16,258 nucleotides of DNA. Source: Methylococcales bacterium (lineage in GTDB: Bacteria; Pseudomonadota; Gammaproteobacteria; Methylococcales; UBA1147). The notes under the pieces were generated by a model that did no database searches, was not told where the DNA came from, and saw only the letters and a list, made by a program, of their open reading frames with translations. Shown piece by piece: positions 13,468 to 16,258 of this stretch. The stretch covers positions 1-16,258 of the forward strand of contig JANXGZ010000302.1 in assembly GCA_024958995.1 (NCBI GenBank), given 5' to 3'. The translations under genes were made by a program, and so were the position numbers. Within the stretch, counting starts at the first letter, position 1, and each line of letters begins with the position of its first letter.

Positions 13468-15306
13468 ATGTCGGAGTTTACGGATGCGCTTGCCGCTGGT
13501 CTCACCCGTCGCCGATTCATTGGAATGGGCGCAGGCCTTTGTGCGCTGAATCTTTTTGCCTGTACCAGCGCCACCCGCAGGAAGCCTGGACTACTTGGTT
13601 TCGAGCGAGTGACCGCCAGCAGCGAAGATGCGGTACGGGTCCCAAAGGGTTACCGGGTTAATATTCTGGTTCGTTGGGGAGATCCTCTGTTCCCCGATGC
13701 ACCCGACTTCAGGACTGATGGAGCGGGGTCTGCCGGTGCCCAGGGTTTGCAATTTGGGGATAACAACGACGGGATGAGCCTTTTTCCCATCACTGCCGAT
13801 CGGGTTTTGCTGGCCGTTAATAATGAATCGACGAACCTTGAATTCCTCTACAGCCACACCAGACCGGTATTTAGTGAACAGGATGTCCTCAAGGCCAAGG
13901 CGGCAGTCGGCGTTTCGATCGTGGAACTGCGGCGGACGAACGGACTCTGGACTATTGATCGCAGCAGCGGTTACAACCGGAGAATCCATGCGGATAGTCC
14001 AACGGTATTGACCGGCCCGGCGGCTGGACATCCACTGGTTAGAACTGTTGGCGACCCCGGTGGTTCGCAGGTGCAGGGGACGCTGGCCAATTGCGCCAAC
14101 GGCGCTACCCCGTGGGGAACGTTCCTGACTTGTGAGGAGAATTTCGATCTGGCCTTTGGTTCGTCTGGAGCCGATCCTGCCACAGGTCGGCAGCGTCTCT
14201 ACGGGTTGGACCCTAGAAGGCATGATCCCCAATGGTTTCGTCATGACGAGCGTTTCGACCTATTCAGGCATCCGAACGAAGCACATCGCTTTGGATGGGT
14301 CGTCGAGGTAGATCCTTTCGATCCTCAGAGTTCACCCAGGAAGCGTACCGCGCTGGGTCGTTTCAAGCACGAAAATGCAGCTCTGGTTGTGAACCGGGAC
14401 GGCCGTGTCGTGATCTACATGGGTGACGATACCCGTGGTCAGTACCTGTATCGCTTTGTGTCCAGACACTGTTTTTGTCCGGGTGATCAGAGAATGAATT
14501 GTGAATTACTTGCAGAAGGTACGCTTTATGTTGCGAAATTCGATGCGCCTGGTGATCTCCCACGCGGGACGGGTCGCTGGCTTCCCCTGCGACACGGAGA
14601 AGGGCCGCTGGTTGCACCGAAGTTCAGAGACCAGGCCGAAATCCTGGTTTTTGCTCGCCAAGCGGCAAGGCTCGCCGGTGCGACCACGATGGACCGGCCT
14701 GAATGGGTTGCAATCCATCCGGACGGGAAATCCGTCTATTGCAGCCTCACCAACAATCGGCACAGGGGCGTAAAAGCCGGACAACCGGTTAACGCCGCGA
14801 ATCCGCGGGTCAACAACATCTATGGGCAGATCATCCGCTGGCGGCCGTGGGAGGGGGATCATGCCGCCGGGCGATTTGACTGGGATGTATATGTCATGGC
14901 AGGCAATCCTGGCGTTCATGCCGGGACACCCTACGCAGGAAGCGAGCAGATCAACGAAAGCAATAAGTTCAACAGTCCTGATGGACTGGCTTTTGACAGG
15001 GATGGCCGGTTATGGATTGAAACCGACGGAGACGAGAGTAACCGCGGCGATTTCGAGGGCATGGGCAACAATCAGTTGCTTGCGGCGGATCCGAGCACCG
15101 GGGAGATTCGGCGTTTTATGACGGCCCCTCCGGGTAGCGAGGTCACGGGCTTTGCCATGACGCACGACCAGCGGACTCTCTTTGTCGGCATCCAACATCC
15201 GGGTGCCAGGGGTGCTGTGTCTAACTGGCCTGACGGAGGGGCTAGTAAGCCCCGCTCTGCGGTGGTCCAGATTCAGCGGGAAGACGGCGGGGTCATCGGG
15301 ACCTGA
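13468..15306 (+). CDS. PhoX/DUF839 family protein with Tat signal, probable lipoprotein
   Basis: 612 residues from ATG 13468; the in-frame TTG at 13414 precedes the probable transcription start and is rejected. Seen: twin-arginine motif TRRRFIG (13-19), a hydrophobic stretch, then LFAC with Cys32 as possible lipidation site, so it is predicted to be exported folded and perhaps anchored. Family marks: VPKGYRVNILVRWGDPLF (58-75), GDNNDGM, NCANGATPWGTFLTCEENF (208-226) with a Cys that in characterised PhoX phosphatases ligates iron, HENAALVVNRDGRVVIYMGDD (301-321), MDRPEW (408-413) and SPDGLAFDRDGRLWIETDGD. PhoX enzymes are Fe/Ca-dependent alkaline phosphatases, but many DUF839 members are uncharacterised, so the activity is inferred. 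Start region lacks a clear Shine-Dalgarno. It stands alone, divergent from dapC and convergent with glnD. Confidence 0.9.
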   Translation: MSEFTDALAAGLTRRRFIGMGAGLCALNLFACTSATRRKPGLLGFERVTASSEDAVRVPKGYRVNILVRWGDPLFPDAPDFRTDGAGSAGAQGLQFGDNNDGMSLFPITADRVLLAVNNESTNLEFLYSHTRPVFSEQDVLKAKAAVGVSIVELRRTNGLWTIDRSSGYNRRIHADSPTVLTGPAAGHPLVRTVGDPGGSQVQGTLANCANGATPWGTFLTCEENFDLAFGSSGADPATGRQRLYGLDPRRHDPQWFRHDERFDLFRHPNEAHRFGWVVEVDPFDPQSSPRKRTALGRFKHENAALVVNRDGRVVIYMGDDTRGQYLYRFVSRHCFCPGDQRMNCELLAEGTLYVAKFDAPGDLPRGTGRWLPLRHGEGPLVAPKFRDQAEILVFARQAARLAGATTMDRPEWVAIHPDGKSVYCSLTNNRHRGVKAGQPVNAANPRVNNIYGQIIRWRPWEGDHAAGRFDWDVYVMAGNPGVHAGTPYAGSEQINESNKFNSPDGLAFDRDGRLWIETDGDESNRGDFEGMGNNQLLAADPSTGEIRRFMTAPPGSEVTGFAMTHDQRTLFVGIQHPGARGAVSNWPDGGASKPRSAVVQIQREDGGVIGT

Positions 15307-15323
15307 AACGACTTCCAAATGAC

Positions 15324-15344
15324 CGCCTGGCTCTGGGCCAGGCG
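15324..15344. terminator. Hairpin between the convergent PhoX-like gene and glnD
   Basis: CGCCTGGC-tctgg-GCCAGGCG is a perfect 8-bp GC-rich stem with a 5-nt loop, 17 bp after the PhoX-like stop and 17 bp after the glnD stop on the other strand. The central placement suggests a shared bidirectional terminator, but neither side has a proper U-run. Confidence 0.5.
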
Positions 15345-15361
15345 TGGATTGAGGTTGACAT

Positions 15362-16258
15362 TTACTGGCCGATTGTTTCCACCAGGGCCTGGCGGATGTC
15401 TTCCTGCAGAGTTTCTGACTCGATTGGCTCATTTTCGTGGTTGGAGATGTAGAAAATATCTTCCGCCCGGCTGCCAATGGTCATGATCTTGGCCTGGTGA
15501 ACCTTCAGGTCGAAGCGATTGAAGGCCTGACCGATTTTCGACAGAAGGCCTGGTTGGTCAGCCGCGGTCAGTTCCATCAGCGTTGTGCCGTTTCTGGGTT
15601 CATCGTCGAAAACGATCGTTGGTGTAATGGGAAAATACCTGACCTGCCTTGTGGCCCTGCGGATGTTGCCGGCAGCCTTCCTTGTCGGTTTCGACATCCG
15701 GTCCTTGATTTCATGGCAGATCTGGTGTGCGCGGTACAGGTCCCGGATCGGTTCACCTGACTGTTCCAGTACCAGGTAACTGTTGATGACCCGCGTATTA
15801 CTCGTGGTCACGATGCGCGCATCGAGGATAGTCAGCCCCAGCTGATCTAGGATAGCGGTACTTCGTGAGAAAAGATGATCTTCGTCAAGGGTATAGAGCA
15901 GTATTTCGACAGTGCCTCGCTGGTTCTGCGGCCTCAGTAGTACCAATGGCAAGTCCGCTGGATTGCTGGAGGAAATAGCGATGGTATGCCAGACCGCTTC
16001 GTCAGTGGAATAACGAAGGAAATAGTCGTCACCGAAGTCTTTCCAGACCAGATCGATGGATTGGCTGGATAGGCCCAGGCGTTCGAGAGTGCGGTGCGCT
16101 TCCCGGCGGCTGTTGCGGACTCGCGCATATTGATCCAACGGGAAGCTTATACCCTTGTGCAGCATCTTGTGGGTCGCCCTATACAGTTCCTTGAGTAGAC
16201 TATCTTTCCATGAATTCCACATTTCCGGATTGGTCGCACGGATGTCTGCCACGGTCAG
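15362..16258 (-). CDS. glnD: PII uridylyltransferase/uridylyl-removing enzyme, C-terminal part (5' end outside window)
   Basis: 298 residues are visible; the full protein is usually near 850-900. GlnD senses glutamine and adds or removes UMP on PII proteins, setting nitrogen assimilation. Seen at the left of the fragment: LTVADIRATNPEMWNSWKDSLLKELY, the conserved end of the HD region. Then comes a helical linker and two ACT domains, the first around DYFLRYSTDEAVWHTIAI and SRSTAILDQLGLTILDARIVTT, the second TTLMELTAADQPGLLSKIGQAFNRFDLKVHQAKIMTIGSRAEDIFYIS. These bind glutamine in relatives. The nucleotidyltransferase and HD catalytic motifs lie outside. The GTG near 16252 is an internal valine, not a start. 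In many gammaproteobacteria glnD runs directly into dapC; here the PhoX-like gene intervenes. Confidence 0.97.
   Translation of the reverse strand: MTVADIRATNPEMWNSWKDSLLKELYRATHKMLHKGISFPLDQYARVRNSRREAHRTLERLGLSSQSIDLVWKDFGDDYFLRYSTDEAVWHTIAISSSNPADLPLVLLRPQNQRGTVEILLYTLDEDHLFSRSTAILDQLGLTILDARIVTTSNTRVINSYLVLEQSGEPIRDLYRAHQICHEIKDRMSKPTRKAAGNIRRATRQVRYFPITPTIVFDDEPRNGTTLMELTAADQPGLLSKIGQAFNRFDLKVHQAKIMTIGSRAEDIFYISNHENEPIESETLQEDIRQALVETIGQ

Noticed and set aside
13591..14244. Minus-strand open frame of 217 codons opposite the PhoX-like gene
   Set aside because: Antisense to strongly conserved PhoX motifs; no domain of its own.
16250..16252. GTG as start of a separate short ACT-domain gene
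   Set aside because: The frame continues to the window edge as LTVADIRATNP, a conserved internal GlnD segment.

Overview
The window is an ordinary bacterial chromosome segment, densely coding, of fairly even moderate-to-high GC by eye. The right half carries glnD and a dapC-dapD-ArsC/Spx-like-dapE run on the minus strand, an arrangement familiar from gammaproteobacteria such as Chromatiales- or Methylococcales-type genomes. A TonB-dependent receptor with a signal peptide shows a Gram-negative outer membrane. I cannot name a species. I saw no rRNA, tRNA, CRISPR array, insertion sequence or integrase.

Layout, left to right. (1) 2-268, plus strand: the C-terminal end of an APH-like small-molecule kinase, cut by the window edge. 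(2) 395-2746, minus: a penicillin-acylase-family Ntn hydrolase with no signal peptide, downstream of (3) 2887-4665, minus: a DeaD/CsdA-type DEAD-box RNA helicase. (4) A 437-bp divergent intergenic region. (5) 5103-6449 and 6446-7093, plus: a membrane sensor histidine kinase (MoxY-like layout) and its LuxR/NarL-type response regulator, translationally coupled by a GTGA overlap. (6) 7181-9532, plus: a TonB-dependent receptor, separated from the regulator by 87 bp packed with symmetric elements. (7) 9654-13219, minus: dapC, dapD, an ArsC/Spx-like gene and dapE, three of the enzymes of the succinylase branch of lysine/diaminopimelate synthesis. (8) 13468-15306, plus: a Tat-exported PhoX/DUF839 protein, probably a lipoprotein, behind an extended -10 promoter. 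(9) 15362-16258, minus: the 3' part of glnD, with both C-terminal ACT domains.

How the parts may work together. The dap block is a biosynthetic operon: DapD succinylates tetrahydrodipicolinate, DapC transaminates the product and DapE removes succinate to give LL-diaminopimelate for lysine and peptidoglycan. The two-component system plus receptor looks like a sense-and-import module. Its ligand cannot be read from the sequence; a metal or cofactor is a guess based on MoxY-like sensors and an acidic receptor loop. The phoX gene, in the opposite orientation, separates glnD from the dap genes.

Nothing here is clearly a new defence or mobile system. The best leads are the receptor/two-component module with its operator-like repeats and the acidic cysteine-bearing receptor loop.
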